DNA of 64,000 nucleotides from contig WGND01000001.1 in assembly GCA_016124805.1 (NCBI GenBank), positions 372,001 to 436,000 of the forward strand, written 5' to 3'. The notes beneath the pieces were generated by a model, which did not search any database, was not told the origin of the DNA, and saw nothing but the letters and a program-made list of their open reading frames with translations. Below, in pieces: positions 36,517-43,832 of the stretch. How positions within the stretch are numbered: the first letter of the stretch is position 1; every line of letters begins with the position of its first letter. This stretch comes from Hyphomicrobiales bacterium. GTDB taxonomy: Bacteria; Pseudomonadota; Alphaproteobacteria; Parvibaculales; Parvibaculaceae. The position numbers were made by a program, and so were the translations under genes.

Positions 36517-38190
36517 GTGAAACTGGGAAAATGGCTTATAGGCGTTGCCGTCGTGCTGGTGCTTGTGGCCGTAGGCACTGTGGGGTGGCTGCGGACAATC
36601 GACGGCAGGATTTTTCTGTTCAAGGCAGTGGCGGAATGGAAATTCCCCGTTGGACCCAATGAACCTGTTGTCTGGCAGAAAGGGCCCGATGTGGCCGCGG
36701 TGTCGGCCAATGAGCGGGCGCCCAATATCATCGTCATTCTGGCAGATGATCTTGGTTACAATGATCTCACCTTTGACGGGGGTGGCGTGGCCGATGGGGC
36801 TGTGCCGACGCCCTATATCAATTCGATTGCCCATGATGGCGCCACGCTGCGCGATGGCTATGCAGGCAATGCGACCTGTGCCCCTTCGCGCGCGGCCATC
36901 ATGACAGGCCGTTATGCCACGCGGATCGGATATGAGTTCACGCCCGCAGGCATTGCTTTTTCCAGGACGATCGCGGGCTTTAACAATCGCGGGTCGGCCC
37001 ACTCACCGATCTATAATGAAGAAGGCGAGGAACATTATCCGTCGGCTGATGAAATCGGTGTGCCACCGGGCGAGATCATGATGCCGGAACTGCTCAAGGC
37101 GAAGGGCTATCATTCCGTCATTCTCGGCAAATGGCATCTGGGCGAAGGGCCGGGCATGACGCCCAATGAACAGGGATTTGATGAATTCCTCGGGTTCCAT
37201 GCCGGCGCGCAGATGTTTGATTTCCCTGACTCACCCAATGTGGTGAATTCGAAGCAGGATTTTGATCCGATTGACCAGTTTCTCTGGGCCGCGTTGCCTT
37301 TCTCCGTTCAATACAACAATGAAAAGCGCTTCCATCCGTCTGAATATATGACGGACTATCTCGGCGATGAGGCGGTTTCCTATATTGAGGCCAACAAGAA
37401 CCGTCCGTTCTTCATGTATCTGTCTTTCAATGCCGTGCACACACCTCTGCAGGCTTTGAAGTCCGATTACGATGCGCTGTCCAACATTTCCGATCATCGC
37501 CTGCGTGTCTATGCAGCCATGGTCAAATCGCTGGACCGCAATGTCGGTAAGGTGCTGGAAAAGCTGAAGGCTGAAGGTCTTGATGAAAATACGCTGGTCA
37601 TTTTTTCCAGCGACAATGGCGGTGCGCATTACATTGGCTTGCCCGACATCAACAAGCCCTATCGCGGCTGGAAGGCGACCTTCTTTGAAGGTGGTCTGCG
37701 TGTGCCCTATTTCGTCAAATGGCCCAAGAAGATTGCCAAGGGCACCGTGCTTGATGCGCCTGTCGGGCATGTCGACATCTTCGCAACGGCGGCGGCTGCA
37801 GCAAATGTCGCTGTGCCGTCAGATCGCAAGATCGATGGGGTCAATCTGCTGCCCTATATCGAAGGCACCGCAACGGGTCGTCCGCATGAGACACTTTTCT
37901 GGCGATCCGGCAAATACAAGGTGGTGCTGGATGGCGACTGGAAGCTGCAGGAGGATGATACGCAGGGCAAAAGCTGGCTCTTCAACCTGAAGGATGATCC
38001 GACCGAGCAGAATGATCTGGCGCAGACAATGCCGGAGAAGGTGACCGAAGTGAAAGCCTCGCTTGACGCGATCAATGCCGAGCAGCGCGATCCGCTCTGG
38101 CCCGCGCTGATTACCAGCCCGATCGCGATTGATCATACGCTGGAGCAGGTTCTGCAGAAGGACGACACCTATATTTACTGGTCCAACTAG
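36517..38190 (+). CDS. Membrane-anchored arylsulfatase (Cys-type)
   Basis: The 557-residue protein has an N-terminal membrane anchor (residues 6-25) and a periplasmic sulfatase domain. Metal-binding Asp77-Asp78 (ILADDLG), the maturation motif CAPSR at 121-125, GKWHLG and SSDNGG are all present. The motif's Cys121 must be oxidised to formylglycine for activity. The next gene encodes a formylglycine-generating enzyme, so the pair forms a self-sufficient unit. The sulfate ester substrate is unknown. GGGGAGG six bases upstream supports GTG 36517; an ATG at 36502 overlaps that site. Confidence 0.92.
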   Translation: MKLGKWLIGVAVVLVLVAVGTVGWLRTIDGRIFLFKAVAEWKFPVGPNEPVVWQKGPDVAAVSANERAPNIIVILADDLGYNDLTFDGGGVADGAVPTPYINSIAHDGATLRDGYAGNATCAPSRAAIMTGRYATRIGYEFTPAGIAFSRTIAGFNNRGSAHSPIYNEEGEEHYPSADEIGVPPGEIMMPELLKAKGYHSVILGKWHLGEGPGMTPNEQGFDEFLGFHAGAQMFDFPDSPNVVNSKQDFDPIDQFLWAALPFSVQYNNEKRFHPSEYMTDYLGDEAVSYIEANKNRPFFMYLSFNAVHTPLQALKSDYDALSNISDHRLRVYAAMVKSLDRNVGKVLEKLKAEGLDENTLVIFSSDNGGAHYIGLPDINKPYRGWKATFFEGGLRVPYFVKWPKKIAKGTVLDAPVGHVDIFATAAAAANVAVPSDRKIDGVNLLPYIEGTATGRPHETLFWRSGKYKVVLDGDWKLQEDDTQGKSWLFNLKDDPTEQNDLAQTMPEKVTEVKASLDAINAEQRDPLWPALITSPIAIDHTLEQVLQKDDTYIYWSN

Positions 38191-38291
38191 AGGCGTGACC
38201 GGTTGAAGAAAATGCGGGGGCGCTGTCTGATGAAGGCAGCGCCTCTGACATGTCGGGCATGTGGCATGTCGGATGAGTGGAAAGAGAGAAT

Positions 38292-39323
38292 ATGAAGAAG
38301 ATCATTTTTGGCGGACTGATCGCGGTGCTGGTGATCCTGCTGGGTGCTGTTGCAACGGTCTGGGTGATGGGCGGGCGCTCGGCAGAAAAAATGGCTTCTG
38401 CCGAAAAGCGCCAGTGCCTTGCCCCTGCGAGCGATGATACGGGGGCCCATGCCGGTATGGTGTTTGTGCCCGGTGGCCGTTTTGAAATGGGTGACACGAT
38501 CTATGCTGAGGAGGGTCCGCTCAAGCCTGTCCAGGTGACGGGTTTCTGGATGGACCGGCATGAGGTGACCAACCGCGAATTTGTGGCTTTCGTGTCGGCG
38601 ACAGATTACGTGACGGTCGCCGAACGGCCCGTTGATGCCGCCAAACATCCGGGCTTGCCGCCCGAGATGCTGAAGCCGGGTGCGGTTGTCTTCATCATGC
38701 CCAATGACCTCAACGGGCTGGGGGATGTGACGCAGTGGTGGCATTACGTCCCCGGCGCGAACTGGCGCCATCCCGGCGGCCCGCAGACAAGCATTGAGGG
38801 CCGTGAGGATTTTCCGGTGGTCAATCTCACCTATGCCGATATTGAAGCCTATGCCCGCTGGAAGGGAAACCGCATACCGAGTGAGGCGCAATGGGAATGG
38901 GCCGCGCGTGGCGGGTTGGACAAGCCGCCGGGTGATCACGATCAGCCCCGCGAGGCCAATACATGGCAGGGCATTTTCCCGATCCAGAATTCGGCTGATG
39001 ACGGTTTTGTCGGCCTCGCCCCTGTCGGCTGCTATCAGCCCAATGGCTATGGCCTCTATGACATGATCGGCAATACCTGGGAGTGGACGTCCGACCTCTA
39101 TCAGCCGGGCCATCAGGATGAAGGGGGGACTGACCCGACAGGGCCACAGGAGGGTTTTCATCCTGATTCAGGGGAAGCCCCGCGCTATGTCATCAAGGGG
39201 GGATCCTATCTCTGTGCGCCGAATTACTGCCTGCGCTATCGCGCCGGCTCCCGGCAGCCTCAGGAGGCAGATCTCGGCACGAGCCATGTCGGGTTCCGCA
39301 CGATTCGGCCTGCAACGGAGTGA
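38292..39323 (+). CDS. Formylglycine-generating enzyme family protein, membrane-anchored
   Basis: FGE oxidises the sulfatase active-site cysteine to formylglycine with oxygen and copper. The 343-residue protein keeps the paired copper-binding cysteines, Cys308 and Cys313 (GGSYLCAPNYCLRYR), as in human FGE 336/341, and the GNTWEWTSD and HVGFRTI motifs. An N-terminal hydrophobic helix (residues 4-26) would place the catalytic domain in the periplasm with the sulfatase, unlike soluble cytoplasmic bacterial FGE. It lies 101 bases after the sulfatase gene. Its TGA abuts the arsR-family gene's stop. Confidence 0.9.
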   Translation: MKKIIFGGLIAVLVILLGAVATVWVMGGRSAEKMASAEKRQCLAPASDDTGAHAGMVFVPGGRFEMGDTIYAEEGPLKPVQVTGFWMDRHEVTNREFVAFVSATDYVTVAERPVDAAKHPGLPPEMLKPGAVVFIMPNDLNGLGDVTQWWHYVPGANWRHPGGPQTSIEGREDFPVVNLTYADIEAYARWKGNRIPSEAQWEWAARGGLDKPPGDHDQPREANTWQGIFPIQNSADDGFVGLAPVGCYQPNGYGLYDMIGNTWEWTSDLYQPGHQDEGGTDPTGPQEGFHPDSGEAPRYVIKGGSYLCAPNYCLRYRAGSRQPQEADLGTSHVGFRTIRPATE

Positions 39324-39644
39324 TCAGATCTCCGGCGGGCAGTAGATCAAGGCGAGAAGTTCGATGACCTGGCGGGCCTCGGTGCTCGCCAGGCGGTAGT
39401 AGATGGTCTGCGATTCGCGCCGGGTGACGACGAGGCCCTGGGTGCGCAAAATGGCCAGATGCTGGGAGAGGGCTGACTGGCTGATTCCGATCTGGGCCTG
39501 AAGTTCCCCAACGGAAACTTCCTTGTCCACGATCATGCAGAGGATCAAAAGACGACGCTCATTGGCGAGCGCCGAGAGCAGTTTTGCTGCCTCACCGGCG
39601 CTTTTTTCAAGCTCGCGAATATCCCGTTGAGCTGTCATATCCAT
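39324..39644 (-). CDS. ArsR-family repressor, BigR-like (thiol/sulfide type)
   Basis: The 106-residue winged-helix protein has the recognition helix SQSALSQHLAILR. Cys36 (LLILCMIV) and Cys102 (LIYC) lie where BigR/YgaV-type repressors keep the two cysteines that form a disulfide or persulfide bridge. No metal-binding ELCVCDL motif is present. Such repressors control sulfide detoxification, but no persulfide dioxygenase or rhodanese gene is next to it. An 8-bp palindrome lies just before the start, so it probably represses itself. GGGAAG supports the ATG at 39644. Confidence 0.85.
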   Translation of the reverse strand: MDMTAQRDIRELEKSAGEAAKLLSALANERRLLILCMIVDKEVSVGELQAQIGISQSALSQHLAILRTQGLVVTRRESQTIYYRLASTEARQVIELLALIYCPPEI

Positions 39645-39664
39645 TTGATGCTTCCCGCAGCCAA

Positions 39665-39693
39665 GATATAACCATTCTTATATAAGTTATATC
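39665..39693. promoter_or_regulatory. Palindromic operator upstream of the BigR-like gene
   Basis: Perfect arms GATATAAC (39665-39672) and GTTATATC (39686-39693) with a 13-base AT-rich spacer lie 21 bases upstream of the arsR-family start. The size and AT content resemble BigR/ArsR operators. I infer autoregulation. Confidence 0.65.
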
Positions 39694-39708
39694 TCATGTA
39701 TAGAGCGA

Positions 39709-40971
39709 TCACGATAAGCCTGAATTTTTTGTGAGGCAAGAGAGCACGGCCCGGCCTGCTGCTCGACCTGTTGCAAGGCAGGCGGTGAGCAGATAGCCGC
39801 CAGTGGGCGCTTCCCAATCCAGCATTTCGCCGACGGCATAGACACCGGGCAGGCGTGTCAGTTTGAAGTCGGCATCCAGTTCATTGAGCGCAATGCCACC
39901 TGCGGTGCTGATCGCTTCTTCAAGCGGGCGGGCTGCTGTCAGCGTGAGTGGTGTCGCCTTGATGGCTTTTGCCAGAGCGGCGGGCGCCAGACCCGTCAGA
40001 TCCTGCTGCTCGCGCAGCAAAGCGGCCTTTACGCCTTCAATGCCGGTTGTCTTGCGCAGATGGCTGGCGCGTGAATGCTTGCCGCGCGGCTTTTCCAGAT
40101 CAGCTGTCAGGCGCTCAAGGCTGCGGTCAGGCGCGAGATCAAGCATGAGGTTTGCCTTGCCGTCTTGCTCAATGGCATCCCGCAGGCGGGCTGACAAAGC
40201 ATAGATGGCGCTGCCTTCAACACCATGGCGGGTGACAACAAATTCGCCACGCAGGGCCTCGCCGCGGAAATGAAGTGTCACGGGCTTGACCGGCGCGCCG
40301 GCAAAGCGTGTCGCCACATGCGGGCTCCAGTCGATGTCGAAGCCGCAATTGGCCGGCCTGAGCGGGGTAATCGCCACGCCGCGTGATTTGAGCAAGGCGA
40401 CCCAGCTGCCATCAGAGCCGAGGCGCGGCCAGGACGCGCCACCCAAGGCAAGAATGGTGGCATCGGCTTCGACATGCCGGACGCCGTGGGGTGTTTCAAA
40501 TTGCAGGCGGCCATCCTCTGCCCAGCCGAGCCAGCGATGGCGGGGATGAAACCGGACATTCTGGGCTGCAAGCCGTTGCAGCCAGGCACGCAACAGGGGT
40601 GAGGCTTTCCAGCTGCGCAGGAAGACGCGGCCCGAGCTGCCGATGAAGGTGTCGCTGCCAAGGGCGCCTGCCCAGTCGCGCAGCATGGCGGGCGTGAAAC
40701 CGGCAAGGGCTGGCGCGAGATGCGGGGCGGCGTCCCCAAAGCGCGTCAGAAAGTGCGCCTCTTCTTCTGAATGGGTGAGGTTGAGGCCGCTCTTGCCTGC
40801 GAGCAGAAATTTGCGCCCGAAACTCGGCATGGAGTCATAGACATGAACCTCGACCGCTGCGCCCGCGCATTGCTCCGCCGCCATCAGGCCGGCTGGCCCC
40901 CCGCCAATGATGACGACACGCGGCGGTGCCCCATCGGGGCGGGCTCTGCTATGAAGGGATGTGCTGCTCAT
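39709..40971 (-). CDS. FAD-dependent oxidoreductase (BaiN/HI0933 family)
   Basis: The 420-residue flavoprotein has an N-terminal dinucleotide fold (VVIIGGGPAGLMAAEQ) and the family signature FGRKFLLAGKSGLNLTHSE, and ends with a second FAD contact (GVYAVGEMLDWEAPTGGY). Members reduce enones or bile-acid intermediates in some gut bacteria; in most organisms the substrate is unknown. It is co-directional with the arsR-family gene, 64 bases downstream. Confidence 0.88.
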   Translation of the reverse strand: MSSTSLHSRARPDGAPPRVVIIGGGPAGLMAAEQCAGAAVEVHVYDSMPSFGRKFLLAGKSGLNLTHSEEEAHFLTRFGDAAPHLAPALAGFTPAMLRDWAGALGSDTFIGSSGRVFLRSWKASPLLRAWLQRLAAQNVRFHPRHRWLGWAEDGRLQFETPHGVRHVEADATILALGGASWPRLGSDGSWVALLKSRGVAITPLRPANCGFDIDWSPHVATRFAGAPVKPVTLHFRGEALRGEFVVTRHGVEGSAIYALSARLRDAIEQDGKANLMLDLAPDRSLERLTADLEKPRGKHSRASHLRKTTGIEGVKAALLREQQDLTGLAPAALAKAIKATPLTLTAARPLEEAISTAGGIALNELDADFKLTRLPGVYAVGEMLDWEAPTGGYLLTACLATGRAAGRAVLSCLTKNSGLS

Positions 40972-41045
40972 GGGCGACGGACGCTATCACCAAGCCTTGC
41001 GCAGGAACAGGCGCAACTTGGGCAGGAAATATTGTTGGAAGGCCA

Positions 41046-41495
41046 ATGACCGAGATTTACGTGGATGCTGATGCCTGTCCGGTGAAGGACGATGTGATAC
41101 GCGTGGCCGAGCGCCATGAACTGCTTGTGCATATTGTCAGCAATGGCGGCATGCGGCCGAGCGGGCATCCGCTTGTGCGTCATGTGGTGGTGCCGCAGAC
41201 ACCGGATGCAGCGGACGACTGGATCGCCGGGCGCATTGGCGCGGGCGACATTGCAATCACGGGTGACATTCCGCTGGCGGCGCGCTGTCTGGAACGAGGC
41301 GCGGTGGTGCTGGGTCATGACGGGCGACCCTTTACCAGCGACAGTATCGGCATGGCGCTGGCCATGCGCGAGCTGATGCGCGATTTGCGCGAAAGCGGCG
41401 CCTCAAAAGGCGGCGGCCCTGCCTATGGCAAGCAGGACCGCTCTCGTTTTCTCAGATCGCTTGAAGACAATATTCAGGCCATCAAGCGGGCGTGA
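41046..41495 (+). CDS. UPF0178 (YaiI/YqxD) family protein
   Basis: The 149-residue protein matches the YaiI/YqxD family, a PIN/NYN-like fold of unknown role: [15 protein letters not shown] at the start, [14 protein letters not shown] and [16 protein letters not shown] with conserved acidic residues, and [10 protein letters not shown] near the end. The acidic set suggests a nuclease-like metal site. Its 3' end overlaps the end of the convergent msrB by 14 bases. Confidence 0.9.
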   Translation: MTEIYVDADACPVKDDVIRVAERHELLVHIVSNGGMRPSGHPLVRHVVVPQTPDAADDWIAGRIGAGDIAITGDIPLAARCLERGAVVLGHDGRPFTSDSIGMALAMRELMRDLRESGASKGGGPAYGKQDRSRFLRSLEDNIQAIKRA

Positions 41496-41991
41496 AGACC
41501 ATGGCCACACCGTTCATGCAATAGCGCAGGCCGGTGGGGGGCGGCCCATCATTGAAGACATGGCCCAAATGCCCGCCGCAACGGCGGCAATGGACTTCCG
41601 TGCGGACCGAAAAGAAGGATCGGTCTTCGCTGGTGCCGATGGCATCGGGCAAGGGCTGGTAGAAGCTCGGCCAACCCGTGCCGCTGTCAAATTTGGTCTT
41701 TGAATCATAAAGCGGCAGCGCGCAACCGGCGCAGTCAAATGTGCCGTCGCGATGCTCGTCATTGAGTTCGCTTGTGAAAGCGCGCTCGGTGCCATGCTTG
41801 CGCAAGACACGATACTGCTCTGGTGTCAGCTGTTCGCGCCATTCGGCATCGGTTTTGGTGACTTCAAACATTGTGCCTGCTCCAGCTTCGGTTTCTGCCT
41901 GGGCATTGCTGCGAAGTCGCAGACCAGCCCCTGTGACGGCTATTACGCTGCCAAGGGCGGTGCCTGTCAAAAATTGGCGTCTCGACATCAT
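41482..41991 (-). CDS. msrB: Peptide-methionine (R)-S-oxide reductase, exported
   Basis: MsrB reduces the R form of methionine sulfoxide in proteins. The 169-residue product has zinc cysteines in CAGC and CRRC, the conserved [13 protein letters not shown] and the catalytic Cys in RYCMNG. The N-terminus [16 protein letters not shown] has a twin-arginine motif, so it is probably sent to the periplasm by Tat. msrA lies 36 bases upstream on the same strand and is exported too, making a periplasmic repair pair. Confidence 0.93.
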   Translation of the reverse strand: MMSRRQFLTGTALGSVIAVTGAGLRLRSNAQAETEAGAGTMFEVTKTDAEWREQLTPEQYRVLRKHGTERAFTSELNDEHRDGTFDCAGCALPLYDSKTKFDSGTGWPSFYQPLPDAIGTSEDRSFFSVRTEVHCRRCGGHLGHVFNDGPPPTGLRYCMNGVAMVFTPA

Positions 41992-42027
41992 GTTGATCTC
42001 CTGTTTGTGGGATGTTTACAGAGGCGT

Positions 42028-42681
42028 TCAGTGGCTGCCTGCCTCATCCCCCCAGAGTTCTTCAAGGCGCTGGTCGCGCCCGCAATTCCAGCGATAGAAG
42101 CTGTATTTGTAGCTGTTCTTTTTGTAATAGGACTGGTGATAGTCCTCTGCGGCATAAAAGGGACCCGCTTTGACAATCTGCGTGACGATGGGCTGGTGAT
42201 TGAATTTTCCCGATTCATCAAGCGCCTTTTTTGACGCTTCCGCGGCCTCTCTCTGCGCTTCGTCGTGATAGAAGATGGCGCTGCGATATTGATTGCCGAC
42301 ATCACAGAACTGGGCATCGACCCGCAGCGGGTCAATATTGTGCCAGAAGACATCCAGCAGCTTTTCATAGGTGACACGCTTGGGGTCGTAAACGACCTGA
42401 ATGGCTTCCGCATGGCCAGTGCCGCCTGCCGAGACTTCGCGATAGCTCGGGTTCACGGTCTCGCCACCGGTATAGCCGACGGTGGTGCTGATCACGCCCT
42501 CCAGCTTGTCATAGGGCGGCTGCATGCACCAGAAACAGCCACCGGCAAAGGTGGCGATCTCGTAACCGGCGGCAGGCGGCGGTGTTTCCTGCGTGGCGGC
42601 GCTGTTGGCCCGAAAGGCGAAAAGCGAGAATGCCGTCGCCATGACCAGACCTAGGATTATGGGCAGTCGGTTGCGTTTCAT
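42028..42681 (-). CDS. msrA: Peptide-methionine (S)-S-oxide reductase, exported
   Basis: MsrA repairs the S form of methionine sulfoxide. The 217-residue protein has a signal peptide or anchor (MKRNRLPIILGLVMATAFSL), then the catalytic motif GGCFWC, VGYTGG, GHAEAIQVVYDP and the NQYRSAIFY segment. The start at 42681 was chosen over 42732, because it begins the basic/hydrophobic signal. It precedes msrB in the same direction and is probably co-transcribed. Confidence 0.93.
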   Translation of the reverse strand: MKRNRLPIILGLVMATAFSLFAFRANSAATQETPPPAAGYEIATFAGGCFWCMQPPYDKLEGVISTTVGYTGGETVNPSYREVSAGGTGHAEAIQVVYDPKRVTYEKLLDVFWHNIDPLRVDAQFCDVGNQYRSAIFYHDEAQREAAEASKKALDESGKFNHQPIVTQIVKAGPFYAAEDYHQSYYKKNSYKYSFYRWNCGRDQRLEELWGDEAGSH

Positions 42682-42867
42682 GGTGTGGCGTTCCTCAAGA
42701 AAAAGGGGTGGTCGGGGGGTGTCCTTATTCAATATACGGGATTGGCACCTTGATGGTTCTCAACACTGCATCACGACTTCGAGAGCAGGGCGTGGGTTGA
42801 GATGGACGGGAGGCGGCGGCTATGCGTAAAATCCCTTCATATAAGAAGGTTATTCGGGGGAGCGATC

Positions 42868-43668
42868 ATGAGCACGGCATCAGACGGGCAGATAAATGCC
42901 GCAGCGCCATCAGGCGCATTGCCAGAGATCAACAAGGTGCAGCCTGATGCGGCCTGGGCCTGGCTCGCGCTCGGCTTTGCCGATCTGAAGGCCATGCCGG
43001 GGGTGAGCCTGACTTACGGGCTGGTCTTTGCGCTGATTTCCGCGCTGATTGCGGGCGGTCTGTTCATGCTCAAGCTCGGGGCCTTTCTGCCCGCGCTTGC
43101 CGCAGGTTTCATGCTGGTGGCCCCGCTCGGCGCGGTGGGCATGTATGAGGCGAGCCGCCGTCGGGAAACAGGCGAGGCGATCGGTCTGGGCCTTGTCATC
43201 CGCGCCTCGCTCGCCCGGCCCGGCCAGCTTGCCTATATGGGTGCGCTGCTGATGGTGCTGCTGCTGGCCTGGATGGAACTGGCCGCGCTTCTTTTTGCCC
43301 TCTTCTTTGGTGGCATGACCATTCCGGCGATGAATGAATTTATTGAAACGCTGCTGATGACAAGCCACGGGCTGGGTCTGCTGGTGGTGGGCACGGCGAC
43401 AGGCGCGGTTCTCGCCTTTATAACCTTTGCCTTCACGGCGATTTCGGTTCCCATGCTGCTGGCGCGTGATGTCGATGCGGTCACGGCGGGGCTGACAAGC
43501 CTCAAGGCGGTCCGGAAAAATTTCTGGGCCATGGTGATCTGGGCCTGGGCGATTTCCGTGCTGACAGCGATTGGCATTGTCACGCTTTTTGTCGGGATGA
43601 TCGTGACCTTCCCGCTGGTCGGTCACGCCACGTGGCATGCCTATCGGGCGCTGGTGGCCGGGAAGTAA
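42868..43668 (+). CDS. DUF2189 family integral membrane protein
   Basis: The 266-residue protein has about six membrane helices and the family pattern of a small soluble start (VQPDAAWAWLALGFADLK), GVSLTYGLVFALISALI, and VGHATWHAYRAL at the end. The function is unknown. In other alphaproteobacteria a gene of this kind often lies near cbb3 oxidase genes, and here it converges with ccoS six bases away. GGGGGAG upstream supports ATG 42868. Confidence 0.82.
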   Translation: MSTASDGQINAAAPSGALPEINKVQPDAAWAWLALGFADLKAMPGVSLTYGLVFALISALIAGGLFMLKLGAFLPALAAGFMLVAPLGAVGMYEASRRRETGEAIGLGLVIRASLARPGQLAYMGALLMVLLLAWMELAALLFALFFGGMTIPAMNEFIETLLMTSHGLGLLVVGTATGAVLAFITFAFTAISVPMLLARDVDAVTAGLTSLKAVRKNFWAMVIWAWAISVLTAIGIVTLFVGMIVTFPLVGHATWHAYRALVAGK

Positions 43669-43674
43669 GACGGC

Positions 43675-43827
43675 TTATTCTTCCGGTTCGTCTTCATCAA
43701 CAAGGATGCGCTCTGCGGCACCTGCCATGTCGTCATATTGACCCGACCGCAGCGACCAGAGAAAGGCGCCGAGCCCGAGCAGGCCGAGAAACAGCGCGAC
43801 GGGCAGCAGGATGATGAGACCTTCCAT
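43675..43827 (-). CDS. ccoS: cbb3-type cytochrome oxidase assembly protein CcoS
   Basis: CcoS is a one-helix membrane protein needed for cofactor insertion into the cbb3 oxidase. The 50-residue product starts MEGLIILLPVALFLGLLGLG, continues with the conserved AFLWSLRSGQYDD segment, and ends in an acidic tail. It starts five bases after the ccoI stop and ends the cco assembly genes. Confidence 0.9.
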   Translation of the reverse strand: MEGLIILLPVALFLGLLGLGAFLWSLRSGQYDDMAGAAERILVDEDEPEE

Positions 43828-43832
43828 TGCGC

